A stretch of 64,000 bases of DNA from Citrus sinensis (Eukaryota; Streptophyta; Magnoliopsida; Sapindales; Rutaceae). Of this stretch, positions 32,936 through 44,715 are shown piece by piece (within the stretch, counting starts at the first letter, position 1; each line of letters starts with the position of its first letter). The position numbers were made by a program, and so were the translations under genes. The stretch covers positions 1,240,001 to 1,304,000 of the forward strand of contig NC_068564.1 of NCBI RefSeq assembly GCF_022201045.2, written 5' to 3'. The notes below the pieces were generated by a model. That model had not been told where the DNA came from, did no database searches, and saw only the letters and a list, made by a program, of their open reading frames with translations.

Positions 32936-33818
32936 AAAATCTCGGAAGTTCATGGAGACTATTGTTCCTATACCAATTTCCTTGACTTGATATTTTGAAG
33001 TTCGCCGAGCTCCAAAATCTACTCCAATATGTGAGCAAATTCCACATTTTTCAGGAAGGGGGAAAGAGCCTTCACGTAGGATTGAACTGATAATTTCAAC
33101 ACCAGCCCACTATTAGGCATTCTAGAACTCTTTAATATAACAAACGTGTAAATAAATCCGGACCATACAAATTTACAATTGCTTTGCAATAACATGCATG
33201 ATAGGAAATATTCTACATACAAGTCCTTAAATTAATTAAACCCATAGTACTATTCTTGATGGACTCCCTCTCAGTTTACAAACAACCTTGATTTCATCCT
33301 AAAAAGAGCCACAAAACATCAAATCCTCTTTCTCTTCTTCGATCTCCTGTGATGATCCCGTCTTTCCTCATTTCAGCATAAACTGCAAAATATCAAGCAA
33401 GAATTGCTAGGCTGATGCTCCGCAGATTTGAAGGCATAATGCAATGTAAAGAAAGAAAAAAAAATTATGGATTTGCTTGTGGTATAATTTGTTTTGCATA
33501 TACATACTGACCATGGCTGTAAAAGGTTAATTAACCTAACCATATACACATCGATCATATACAGCAAGCAAGAGAATACATAAAAATATATCAATATGAA
33601 AAGGATTTTATCCACAGTTGTAAGTATTAAAAGCGAACCTCCGAACATAATTACAAAAATAAATAAATAAATAAAAATTAACGTGCAGAAATCAGAAATG
33701 GATGGATCTGACCAATTCAAGGAGATGCAATCATTTCTCTAGCAGCAGCCTGCAGCTTGCTGCTTGGATTCTCTGTTTAATTTTTAACTAACTAGGAAGC
33801 TTTAAAGTATATGCATGT

Positions 33819-33921
33819 GAGATAGATCGGTCCAGGGAGCTGTGACCCGGGGTAAATATAAAACGCTAAAAAGAAGCTGAAGAAATTACTCCGGGTGCAA
33901 CTCCCCAGAACTATCTATCTC
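33819..33921 (-). ncRNA. Candidate microRNA-type hairpin
   Basis: The arms 33819-33857 and 33884-33921 pair over about 37 positions, with a 26-nt loop. On the minus strand the 5' arm reads GAGATAGATAGTTCTGGGGA then GTTGCACCCGGAGTAAT. The 3' arm reads ACCCCGGGTCACAGCTCCCT then GGACCGATCTATCTC. Mismatches are few and spread out, with one small bulge. About 100 nt upstream on the same strand is a TATA box, and between them is a CTCTCTCTTTC-type leader, the layout of a Pol II MIR gene. I do not recognise the mature sequence as a known miRNA family. Expression is not shown, and a degenerate foldback transposon remains possible. Confidence 0.4.
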
Positions 33922-34015
33922 CCATTTAATCGCCCTTCATATTGAAAGAAAGAAAGAGAGAGAAGAAATACTTGTGATTTGTAGATGTGTGTAGTTACAG
34001 CTCAAAGTTTAACTC

Positions 34016-34024
34016 ATATATATA
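34016..34024 (-). promoter_or_regulatory. TATA box of the candidate MIR locus
   Basis: The minus strand reads GCTATATATATGAG here. About 25-35 nt downstream lies AACTACACACATC, a plausible start site, followed by a CT-rich leader and then the hairpin at 33921-33819. The call depends on the hairpin being a real transcript. Confidence 0.4.
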
Positions 34025-34590
34025 GCACGAATTTAGAATAGTGACTTCCACATTAGGTGTTGTTTGGATAGCACTACGAGCTTAGAGAGGACGAGTTTGA
34101 GTCACTACCGACACTAATTCCACATTTATAAATATTTACTGGTGTTGGTTATATGACATATCGAGTCTTTATTAGATATGTAAATTTTGTAGATATGCTT
34201 GGCAGACCTCAAATTAGATATATCATATATCTTATAATTATATGACTTTAATTAGACTCTCAGTAAATTAAAGGGAAAAAGAAAAAAAGGTATCGTGCAT
34301 TTTACTTTTCATAACTTTTTTTTTAATAGTGGGTTGAAGAAAAAGAAACTTTTATTGTCTTTTATAGTTATATTACATATGAGGTTTATTAGTATGATTC
34401 AAAAATCTATGCCCAATTAGAGGCGAGAATGAGACAATTAGATATATTAATTACTCTATGCATCTACACTTGTGGGGGGAGAATTTTCATTATATCTTGT
34501 ATGAGGACTCGAACTACACCAACCCATCAGCAAACAACAGAACTTAGTGGTCCGAAAGTTTTTAAAAAGAAGGGATGTTTCTAATTGGAA

Positions 34591-34825
34591 TCTTGGCTAT
34601 GTACTGGATGCAAGTGAGTGGCTATGCACATGGTGTTGTCAATGCCTTTGATGCATTTTGCTTGAACATTGCTACTGCTGATCGATTAATGCACTTGTTT
34701 CTTTGTCATGAAAATGGAAAACTGATCAAGGTCATTGATTATACTGTGAGATTTTGCTTTTTTCTCTTGTGTGGTACAACAATAATACCCATCATGATTT
34801 GCCATTTCATCATATTAAATTGTCG
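34591..34825. repeat. Dispersed ~240-bp duplication, copy 1
   Basis: This segment shares GGCTAYGTACTGGAT, TGTCAATGCCTTTG, GAACATTGCTACT, CATGAAAATGGAAAAC and CATCATGATTTGCCATTTCA with 36091-36340, in the same order and orientation, about 1.5 kb apart. One frame here is open for about 85 codons, but the second copy does not preserve it, so I do not call it a gene. Confidence 0.7.
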
Positions 34826-36090
34826 TTTCTGAATTTCGGTGACACACATTGTCATTGGATGTTAATCACTATAATCCATGAACACAAAATGCCACCCAAT
34901 ATGGAGCCAAAATACCTATGTAGCTAGAATGTACCAACTATTAATGATGGAATTGTTTTACTTTATAATTATTCTTTTTCGTAAAAGCACAACATGTTTT
35001 TCATGCTAATATTTACAATTAGCACGTTTTTCTACTCATATTTCACACTTCTTATTTTGCAAAGGTAATAAAATAGTTGATTATTTAACAAAATGATGAT
35101 TTGGGTAGCCCAATTTACTTGGTGGAATTCTCCACCACAATTCATTAAGCCAGCAACATATATAATTTTCTCAATTCTTGGGGTTTTACAAATTTTTTCT
35201 TTTCAAATTTTTTAACTCGTGAGCTGCTCGCTATTGTACACCCTTTAACTTATCAATAATGTTTTTCCCTTATTAAAAATGTAAATAAAAAAACTTTAGG
35301 GGCCCTTCTAGTTCTTGGTATTCTCTTTCTTGAAATCGGATGAAAAGAATCTGCAGAAGTAGTTGAAGAAAAGAAACAATTAGAAGTCATTGGCCGCTTC
35401 TGCCCCATCACCAAGGCATGCATACAAAAGATGATCCTGTAATCCTGTTGGCCAAAGTTGAGGAGTGATTAATTAGCTACTAATTAACATTCAGATTATA
35501 TAATTTTTGGATTCTCTCTGCATATCTTAGATGAATTTTCATAAAAGAAATGATGTTTCTTGGTGCAGTTTGGCTAGAACATGGATATTTGGATAAAGGA
35601 GACTCTTTTAGTAAATAACCAATAAATATCAATGTGAAAAAATTTATATTTTTTTTACACGTGCAACAATCTTACTAATATTATTTATAAATAAATTAAG
35701 ATTAGCGAAATTAAAGCAATATTTATTATTTAACATCCTTACAACAATTTTACTAATAATTATTTTATAAAAAAATTTAACTTATCAAATTATTTGTAAA
35801 AGTAATATAATAATATAAAGTGTAAATTCTAATGTTACTTTTAAGGTTAATTTGATAAATTATCATTTTTTTTATTAATTTTGCTAAGAATATTGTTGGA
35901 AAAGTATTATTATAAAAAAAAATTAAGGATAGGAGTTAACATATTCAATGACGGGGATATTTTCAAGTATTTTTTTAAATATACAAATTAAAAAATAATT
36001 AACTTAAAATATAAGAAGTAAACGAACATTTAACTAGACACACATTATTATAATTCGTTTTATCAATGTTTTCTCAATCTCTTTAGCATA

Positions 36091-36340
36091 TTTCATTTGG
36101 CTACGTACTGGATATATAAGCACGTGTTGCTGTCAAAGTGTGAAGTGTCAATGCCTTTGCTCGAACATTGCTACTCCTAATTGATACATGCACGTGTTTG
36201 TTTATCATGAAAATGGAAAACCAATGAAAGTTATTATTGATTGTAGGGTTCCTAACCCCCCACCCCACCCCAACCAATATTTTCTTTCTCTTGTGTGTCA
36301 TACACAACCCATCATGATTTGCCATTTCATCACATTAAAA
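36091..36340. repeat. Dispersed ~240-bp duplication, copy 2
   Basis: Diverged direct copy of 34591-34825, carrying small insertions such as a C-rich CCCCCCACCCCACCCC stretch near 36257-36270. Confidence 0.7.
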
Positions 36341-36679
36341 ATCAAAGGAGAGGATCAGATCCTTTTTTACCGTTCTAAATCTAGACACATGCCACAACAT
36401 AAGCAGGAGTTAAGAGTATTTATGATCGTAAATATTAGCAGATATTGATATATATTGTTACCAAAATAAAAATATAATAACTCAACTTGAGCAAATGCAC
36501 TCTTACAATAATACAAAAGAACGTTAATGCAAATTTACAATCAAGGAATAAACAGATATGAAATTGTATATTCATGGCTATCATTGAGCCATTGAATCAT
36601 TGAATGATACAACTCAAACCCCTCAGAAAGAATTTTCAACTAAATTATAGCACCATTTTAGAAGATGATCGTATTTTCA

Positions 36680-37746
36680 ACCGGTGGATTGGATATGAAT
36701 TTACTTTTGTAAATCCGTAAAAGTCCGCCAATTTGCAAAAAAATATTTATTTAATTAAAAAAATTATAAATATGACATTACTAATAAATAAGTAAGTAAA
36801 ATGTAATTACATACTTATATTAATACCATAAGATACCTTATCCATTATTAAAAAATAACATAAATAATTAAATAATTAAAATATACAAAGATAAGTTGTA
36901 AAAATTCTTAAACAAAATAAAAAATTATAAACCAAACAAAACATTTATCCTAAATGCCACTTCACCGAAGCAGCCACAAGAAAACAAAAAACCTTGACTT
37001 CTTTAAACTTTCTCGTCACAAGCACACAAAAACCCCTTGACTTCCTATCCTTTCCTGTCACAAGCACAGAGCCACCAGCACCCAACAATTCTTACTAGCT
37101 TTAAACTTCTCCTTCCGCCATCTTCTCCAAATTCTTGATCTCTGTGCAAGCAGTCATTTGAACAAAATTATTTTATTTGTTAATTTTTTTATTCAATAAA
37201 ATTATTTTATTTGTTATTTATTTCAATCAGGTTAAAGTACGAAATATAAATTGGCAGCAAACATTTTTCTTTTTGATGTGTCATAATTTGATACTTTAAA
37301 TGTATTATTGTAACTTTAATTGTACAATTAATTTTAATGTATTATATTTTGAAACTTTAAATGTATTATTTTAGCTTCATTTGAACAAATAATTTCAGTG
37401 TGTTGTATTTTAAAACTTTAATGCATTATTTTAGTTTTATTTAAATAATTAATTAATTTAAATCTTATTTAATTTTAAATTTGATTGGTGGTAAAATTAT
37501 TTTTATATTATTTTTTCATTTTATTAGTTTGTGGATTGGACCGAATGAAAAATTTGTAATCCGCAGATCAATCCGTAAAATGATGGATTTGATATGGATT
37601 GAGTCAAATCCTCATCCGATCCGCAAACATATGGATTAGATTTGGATTGAGTTTAATCAATCCGTGGATTGGATTGGATTGAAAATTCATAATCCGTAAA
37701 ATTGTGGATTGGATATGGATTAATGTCCAATCCGCAAACACCCCTA
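36680..37746. mobile_element. hAT-like element fragment, right end intact
   Basis: The right end closes with GCAAACACCCCTA at 37746, preceded by many subterminal GGATTGGAT/AATCCGCA motifs. Similar motifs appear at the left side (TGGATTGGATATGAAT near 36683), but no complementary TAGGGGTG end was found there. It looks truncated or degraded at the left, and the left coordinate is approximate. Confidence 0.5.
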
Positions 37747-38019
37747 GTAATATATGAGTGTGAGGCATTTTGAGGAATTCACCTTCTAGTGTGTGTATGC
37801 CTAGCTAGTGACTTTGAATTTTTTTATTTTTATTTTTCAGAAAAAGGTTATTTCTAAGGGCTCTAGGAAGAAAAAAGGTTTCTAAAGTATCAAAACGACA
37901 TCGAATTATCCCAGAAGAGTGGGCTAATGAGCCAGCCCATCCAGACAGGTCAATGTTTGGTGGTAGCTTTGCACGACAAAACGATGCGTTTCAGTTTCAT
38001 TTGCCTCTTTTTTTTCAAA

Positions 38020-40161
38020 ATGTCGTTAAGATCTTGTTTCCCGTCAAATTGGAGACACAAACGATGGACGAACATGAAACTTTACGCGACCCAATCCCAA
38101 ACACTAATGACCCAAGAGACCCTTATAGTTTCTACGAACAAGGCCATTACCGAGTGCGGCAGAAATGGCCAGCTTGTTACCGCTCGTAACCTGTTCGATC
38201 AAATGCCGATAAGAACTGTTGTTTCGTGGAACACCATGCTTTGTGGTTACTCAAAATGGGCCAAATTTGATGAATCTCTTAGTCTCGTTTCAACTATGCA
38301 TCGTAGTAATGTTAAGCTCAATGAGACCACTTTCTCTACTATATTAAGCGTATGTGCTCAATTGAATTCTTTAATTGATGGAAAACAGATCCATTGTCTA
38401 GTTTTGAAATCTGGGTATGAATGTTTTGAGTTTGTAGGTAGCGGTTTGTTGTTCTTTTATGCAAATTGCTTTGAGATTGAAGAAGCTAAGCGGGTTTTTG
38501 ACGAGTTGCATGAAGATAATGAGTTGTTGTGGAGTTTGATGCTCGTTGGTTATGTGCAATGCAACTTGATGAGTGATGCATTTGACGTGTTTATAAAGAT
38601 GCCAAAAAAGGATGTAGTTGTTTGGACTAAGTTGATCTCAGGGTATGCTAAGAGTGTAGATGGTTGTGAGAAGGCTTTGAAGCTGTTTCGGTGGATGAGA
38701 GAGAGTGGTGAGAATATGCCTAATGAATATACTTTTGACTCTGTTATAAGGGCTTGTGCTAGACTTGGGGCTTTTTGTGAAGGGAAGGTTGTTCATGGGC
38801 TCTTGATAAAATGTGGGTTTGAATTTGATGAGTCAATTGGAGGTGCATTGATTGAATTCTATTGTGGTTGCGAAGCTTTTGATGGTGCAATGAGAGTTTA
38901 TGATAGGTTGGAAAATCCATGTTTGAATGCTTCAAATTCGCTTATTAATGGTCTAATCTCAATGGGTAGGATTGAGGATGCAGAGTTGATTTTTAATAGA
39001 CTGACAGAAGCTAATTCAATTTCATATAATTCGATGATTAAAGGTTATGCGGTTTATGGTCAAGTTGACGATTCAAAAAGACTTTTTGAGAAAATGCCTC
39101 ACAGATCAATAATTTCTTTGAATACTATGATATCCGTGTATTCCAGAAATGGTGAAATTGAGAAAGCTTTGAAGCTTTTTGAAGAAACTAAAGAGGAAAG
39201 AAACCCGGTGACCTGGAACTCAATGATATCGGGTTATGTTCAAAACAATCTGCATGAAAAAGCTTTGCAACTGTATATGACAATGCGCAAATTGGCAATA
39301 GACCGTACTAGATCAACGTTCTCTGTTCTCTTTCATGCATGCTCATGCCTTGGGTCTCTTCAACAGGGACAATTACTTCATGCTCATTTGGTTAAAACAC
39401 CATTTGAGTCTAATGTTTATGTGGGAACATCCCTCGTTGATATGTACTCCAGGTGTGGGAGCATAAATGATGCTCAGGCATCATTTAGTAGTATCTCTTC
39501 ACCCAATGTGGCAGCATGGACGGCTCTTATGAATGGATACTCACACCATGGTCTTGGTTCTGAGGCAGTCTTACTTTTTGAGATTATGTTAGAACAAGAC
39601 ATAGTTCCAAATGCTGCTACTTTTGTTGGTGTTCTGTCTGCTTGTGTTCGTGCTGGTCTAGTCAATGAAGGAATGAAAATTTTCCGCTCGATGAAAAGTT
39701 ATGGAGTAGTGCCAACTTTAGAACACTATACCTGTGTGGTGGATCTTCTTGGTCGGTCAGGCCATCTGCACGAAGCTGAAGAGTTCATCAAAGATATGCC
39801 AATTGAATTGGATGCAGTTGTCTGGGGAGCTCTGCTCAGTGCTTGTTGGTTCTGGATGAACATGGAAGTGGGTGAGCGGGCGGCTCAGAAGATGTTTGGT
39901 TTGGATACTAAGCCAATATCTGCTTACGTTATTCTGTCGAACATATATGCAGTATTAGGGAAGTGGGGGAAGAAAATGGACATTAGGAAGAGATTGACGC
40001 ACTTGGAAGTGAAAAAAGATCCGGGTTGCAGTTGGATTGAGCTGAACAGCAGAGTTCATGCGTTCTCTGTAGAAGATAGGAACAATCCAAATTGTAATGT
40101 GATTTATGCCACTTTGGAACATCTAACTGCAAATCTAAATTCTGTTGTGCTATTTGATTAA
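38020..40161 (+). CDS. Pentatricopeptide repeat protein, PLS class, E subgroup
   Basis: This intronless frame encodes an RNA-binding PPR protein that by family would act in mitochondria or plastids, often in C-to-U editing or RNA maturation. The frame is open from an ATG at 37927. I prefer the ATG at 38020 (MSLRSCFPSN), which starts an Arg-rich targeting-like N-terminus and gives 713 residues. PPR motifs run almost end to end; examples are VVSWNTMLCGYSK, NPVTWNSMISGYVQNN and NVAAWTALMNGYSHHG, and CGxxxxARxxFDxMP-type helices alternate between them. The C-terminus has the E-type segment (KKDPGCSWIELNSRVHAF and then VEDRNNP) and ends without a DYW deaminase domain. If it acts in editing, it would need a DYW partner. 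I cannot name the exact ortholog. No frameshift or internal stop is seen. Confidence 0.93.
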   Translation: MSLRSCFPSNWRHKRWTNMKLYATQSQTLMTQETLIVSTNKAITECGRNGQLVTARNLFDQMPIRTVVSWNTMLCGYSKWAKFDESLSLVSTMHRSNVKLNETTFSTILSVCAQLNSLIDGKQIHCLVLKSGYECFEFVGSGLLFFYANCFEIEEAKRVFDELHEDNELLWSLMLVGYVQCNLMSDAFDVFIKMPKKDVVVWTKLISGYAKSVDGCEKALKLFRWMRESGENMPNEYTFDSVIRACARLGAFCEGKVVHGLLIKCGFEFDESIGGALIEFYCGCEAFDGAMRVYDRLENPCLNASNSLINGLISMGRIEDAELIFNRLTEANSISYNSMIKGYAVYGQVDDSKRLFEKMPHRSIISLNTMISVYSRNGEIEKALKLFEETKEERNPVTWNSMISGYVQNNLHEKALQLYMTMRKLAIDRTRSTFSVLFHACSCLGSLQQGQLLHAHLVKTPFESNVYVGTSLVDMYSRCGSINDAQASFSSISSPNVAAWTALMNGYSHHGLGSEAVLLFEIMLEQDIVPNAATFVGVLSACVRAGLVNEGMKIFRSMKSYGVVPTLEHYTCVVDLLGRSGHLHEAEEFIKDMPIELDAVVWGALLSACWFWMNMEVGERAAQKMFGLDTKPISAYVILSNIYAVLGKWGKKMDIRKRLTHLEVKKDPGCSWIELNSRVHAFSVEDRNNPNCNVIYATLEHLTANLNSVVLFD

Positions 40162-42147
40162 GAATCTACATGAATAGAAGAGTCTGGTTTCTTAATTCAA
40201 CCTACCATCATTGACCAAATTTGTTTTACCTGTATCGCCCAAATTATAAATCGCAGTCTCCTTCATAAAGATCACATGTTGGTTCCTATTTAATCTAAAG
40301 CACATCTCTAATATCCATCTATGTTATGTTTAATCGTAGCTGTTGATGCCGAAATCTGATCGAGTTGATGATGAAGACCAGGTTGCTTCGCCAACACTTT
40401 ATTTTATTTTGATGGGAAACTGTCACTTGCCGCTCTAGCATAATTTGAATTGCACCGATACCTTCTTTAATCTGCAGCAATGGAAAACTGTCTGGGGGGG
40501 CCGGATTCTTCCCAGCGAGTATTTAGAAAACAATAATTTCACACACTCGTGATTTCTTTTTTATCTTTTTTTCTGATTTCTTTTCTTAGTCGGCAAAAGT
40601 CCCTTTTTTCATGATCTTCTTAGATTTTTATAGACAACCACATATATCGTTTGTTCTTCAATGCGCGGCCGTTATCGAATTGAATGTGCCGCTTGAATCT
40701 AAAGTTAACGTGTCCGTTTGCGTAGTTATTGAGCTGCCGTTATAATGCCTGATCGTGCTTTAAACATTATAGTAGAACGTGCCTAGACGTTACGGATGAG
40801 TTTTCAAGTAAAGTTCTACAACACGAGTTACAGACCAAAACCATGCGACCTGATTCTGGTCTCCTCGTAGAATGCTGGTCGCGTTTGCACATGTGACCAA
40901 ATAACCTTCTCCTCGATTTAAGTGACTTTCTTTCTACTCCCCCAAACAGAAGCATTTGTTGTCACATCTTGATTCATTCGTAATTTAAGACGCCTTTCAT
41001 AATGGTCTGACTTGTTCTTCAACATCAACATTGGTTTCTGTATCATTGAGCTCACTGGTGCCCTTTACATCAGGTAGGCGTTTTCCTAAGGCTTAATTTA
41101 AGTTATTATTATATCATTATCTTTTTCCACGTATCATCCCGGACTGGTTCCTCTCGTTCTTTAGTAAATGGGCATAATCACCCCACAGGTTCATCAAGCT
41201 AAGAGACTTTTTGCTATCACAACACAATATTTCCAGAAATTTAACATTGAGCATGACTTTTTTCTTTGAATTACGTGGTTCTGATTCATCAAGCATATTG
41301 GATTACGACAGTTCATTTGCAAGTGTCAACTATTCAATAGTTCTAAGCACATTGCTTTCAAAATTACAGTTTATGCATGATAAAAGTTGGTTGAGTTCTC
41401 TATTTCTTTATTTATTTATATTTTGTCTCTTATTGCTCCATAACCATCATGACGACGACGATGCAGATTAGCCGTCGCTTTAGGAAAAGCTATAAAAAAT
41501 CTCATAATTTGTCCAAAAGCTAATTAATTCTTGTCTCTTTATAGCTTGCTATTGGGCTCGTGCTCGAAGAAAATGACATTTTCCTTTTGGTGATTTGGTT
41601 GACATTAGTATGGTTGTTGCATAAAAGTAGCGGCTAGTGGTTAATAGTGGACCATTTGTTTCAGTTATATAGGATTGTTCAGTGTATCTGAATATCTGCA
41701 TTAGTCTTCTCTTTTTGTTCAGTTTTGGAAATCATTTATAGGAATTGGTTCCTCGAGAAGATGGAAAAATTGGTTGCTAACTCTCTTATGAATTATTTTT
41801 GCAAATTCAGGATCGCTATTAAAAGTAGTTTTTTTATTATGTTTAGACATCCACTTAAATAACAGCTTTTACATATTACAGGAAATATTTTACTGTGAAA
41901 GAGCTATTTTGACGACTCTAGCTGCTTCTTCCCTCTTCACAGGTGTTACCGCAATTATTTTCCGTAGAAATGAAGTTTTCTCCTGTCACAAAAGAGCAAA
42001 TATATTACATCTCTGCCGATGCATAAACGTTGATGCAATAATGAATTCAGTTTTGTGTGCAAAATTGCTGCCGAATGATTATTTCTCAAGATAATTAGGA
42101 AACTTAAAATTCGGAAGGAACCTAATCAAACCTTTCAATCAAATCCT
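40162..42147. other. Intergenic region between PPR and SWEET genes
   Basis: This convergent interval should contain both 3' UTRs. I found no gene, tRNA or transposon with defined ends. Confidence 0.5.
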
Positions 42148-43645
42148 TCAACTCTTGCCATTAATATCATTGTTTATTGCGAGCTGCAGCTTTTTGGAAT
42201 TCTCTCCATTCTTTTCTAAATCCCATTTGTTTGGTTCTTTAATAATTCCGCTTTTCCTGTACTTCCAGTAGAGAACAAGTTGAAGGATGCCTAAGGGGCC
42301 ACCAACAAAACTAGGAGACTGCAAATTCAAGAAGTTCAAGTTAAGGAGTCTAATCATGTGTGTGCTGTCTTTTGCATTTTTTTATAACACACGGAGAATT
42401 TAGTGGATATGCAAACCGCGATAAAGAGGTCATGGCTCAGTAATCCGTAAACCATCCATATTGCAGAAGTTAGGAATGAGAAGAAAGATAAGTGGAACGG
42501 CATGAATTCCACACTCTTTGTTCGTATCACTTGTTTCTGCAATTATAAGCAGACTATTCATTAAAAGACCCAAAGGTTAAGAGGATATGCAAAATCCAGA
42601 TGGTAACTTGACTTGCAAGTAATTGACCTTTTTCAAGTTTGCCTGTAATCCTGTATAGGTTGCATAGAGGAATGGTATCATGGAATTATAATGGAAAAAG
42701 ATTACTCACCACAGCCACCAGTGGCGAACTATACATAGTTATAGAGGCTCCCAATCCGATGCTCCCCACAAACAATTTGCGGTGATGGTGATCATGGAAT
42801 ACAAAGGCAGAGACAAGAGCAGTGATGCAGAACAATAGGATAACAGGTATGACTATAGCAGCGACTTTTATCTGCAGAGTAATGATGTTTATAATCCATA
42901 ACATCCTTGTCAACTATCAATATAAATGCACAGTAACAAGTTAAAAAAATTAGCTCGTAATCGGCACCTAAGTTGCACAATTATCACACACATAATGCAC
43001 AAAACTAGCACGTAATTGGCACCTAAACTGCACAATTATCACACAGATAATGCACAAAACAAGCACGTAATTGGCACCTAAATTGCACAATAATCACACA
43101 CATAATGCTTGGCAACGATTATGCATGAAGTATAGAAGCCAAATAAAGCTTTAAAATGGCTTGCCTTATCTCTAGCTGAAGCAAACAAAAAATATATGAG
43201 AATGAAGGAGAGCTCGAGAAAGATCCCTAGGCCGTTGATAGTAACCACAGTGAAATTCTCCCACCTGTAGCTTACAACGGGCAGTGCATACCAAGTATAG
43301 AGGAGACAGTTTAACAGTGCAATGATGTAAGGAAAGCATGAAAACCCCTCGGTACTTTTCTTCTTTATCACCCTTGAAAAAGTTAATCTGGCAACATGCA
43401 GAAAGATATTATGTTCCAAGTCAGTTGCTTTAAATTATAAAATCTCAAGTGGAATTATATCTAGGGTCTAGATGTTACATGGGTGTGGCATAAAGTAACA
43501 AAGAAGCTGCATTTCCTGCAAAGATAAACCATGCAAGTCTTATGTGTTAGGCAAAGTTTTTAGCATACAAATTGCAAGGAAGCTGAAAATAAACGAAGCA
43601 TGAAGTACCCATGACTCCAAACGCTAGGCGCAATCCATCTCCCAT
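42148..43645 (-). CDS. SWEET3: Bidirectional sugar transporter SWEET3-like
   Basis: This is a membrane facilitator of the SWEET (MtN3/saliva) family that moves sugars across the plasma membrane or endomembranes. There are six exons on the minus strand: 43645-43609, 43515-43479, 43387-43165, 42871-42710, 42536-42417 and 42318-42148, giving 249 residues. The frame is consistent through all junctions. The start [20 protein letters not shown] closely resembles the SWEET3 N-terminus. The first MtN3 repeat has [18 protein letters not shown] and [13 protein letters not shown]. The second has [24 protein letters not shown] and [13 protein letters not shown]. This is the usual seven-span plan, with the family's conserved proline and tyrosine/tryptophan positions present. 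The C-terminal tail is Lys/Asn-rich. The third intron uses a GC donor (AAG before GCAAGC), and that intron carries a 55-bp minisatellite. Confidence 0.93.
42955..43110. repeat. 55-bp minisatellite in SWEET3 intron 3
   Basis: About 2.8 direct copies of a 55-bp unit (core CACGTAATTGGCACCTAA then TGCACAAT and ATCACACA) have anchors at 42965, 43020 and 43075. The array fills about half of the 293-bp GC-AG intron. Confidence 0.85.
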
Positions 43646-44707
43646 AATTTTTCGCCCTCCAAAGATAGTCCTAAGTTGAAGAAATGGTCCCAAGAAGGAG
43701 AGTACTCTCTAAACAACTAATAAATTATGTTGTGTGGACTGTTTAACATCCTTCAAGCTGTATAAATAATAAAAAATGGATAAAAAGAGAATAATAGAAA
43801 ATTGAAGTATCAGGAGAAGTGCTGTCTATGTCCTTAATATAACTTGTGGAGGGGAATGGCTTTCCTCAATTTGTTTAATGCAAAAGCTTTCATCTAATGC
43901 TCTGTTAGGTTTTTAGCAATAAATTAAGAGGAAGAATAAAAATTGCTATTGTTTGCTTTTTTTTTGTTCTACTTGTGAGTGGAAGATGCTACAAGACATC
44001 CACTACCCAATTGAAATAAAATTCAACGGTGCTATTTGGTTCAATATATATGGCACTAAAATTCTTTAGCTTTTATTTTGCCACAAGACTTGCATTTTTA
44101 CCAATTATGTGTTAATAAAAAATTATAGAGAGTAGTTCTTATTACAATTTTGCTAAAAAGTTCAATAAACACAATTTGATTCAAGTGACTGTATGCTTGG
44201 TAAATTTCTTTTCGGATCAGTGCCGCGTTAGTGTTGTCATTGTAATTGATATGCCTCCTGATTTGATCATTGTGAAATAATGACCATTGCATGAATTGAA
44301 AGGCTCCTGGCCACTTCAGTACTTCTATCTTTGGCATCCAGATATATATATATATTCTTACTGGAATTCGGAAAGCTATTATTCTAATTCTCATATATAT
44401 TGGTTCCTAGAACAAGAGCAGAATTTTTATCAGAAACAAATTATTCTAACACTGAAAGTCTTTGGTGGTGTGCTTTTAATATCACCAATAAAATTTTATT
44501 CCAAACTAATCCTTAAAATGGATCGTATAGCAAGTGGTTTCAACTTGTAATATTCTAGGACAAACAACCGAGTAAATTGTTCGCCAAGGTACACAGGTCA
44601 TCATAGTTAATTAGTGGGCTTCCTGCTTAAATGCATCTACTTAGTTAATTAGGAGAACTCAACACTTATAAATTAGTTTAAATCTTCTCTCACTAAAAAT
44701 GTGGGCT

Positions 44708-44715
44708 ATCACGAT
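44708..44715. repeat. Left TSD of hAT-type copy 2
   Basis: ATCACGAT, matching ATCATGAT at 45605-45612 in 7 of 8 positions. Confidence 0.75.

Larger units (their letters stand above)
31582..38019. other. Intergenic region between membrane-protein and PPR genes
   Basis: No protein-coding gene is supported. It holds a perfect 15-bp-stem hairpin (32902-32935), a candidate MIR locus on the minus strand (33819-34024), two diverged copies of a ~240-bp segment (34591-34825 and 36091-36340), and a hAT-like fragment ending at 37746. The remainder is AT-rich. Confidence 0.5.

Noticed and set aside
33735-33775. GCAGCAGCCTGCAGCTTGCTGC next to GGATTCTCTG, faintly recalling miR172
   Set aside because: The match to miR172 is poor in the centre and the local palindrome is too short for a precursor.
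34575-34832. 85-codon frame with a hydrophobic C-terminus
   Set aside because: It lies in a diverged duplication whose second copy (36091-36340) does not keep the frame, so selection for a protein is unlikely.
44098-44394. 98-codon minus-strand frame upstream of SWEET3
   Set aside because: Low-complexity Ile/Tyr-rich translation of TATATA DNA with no homology signal.
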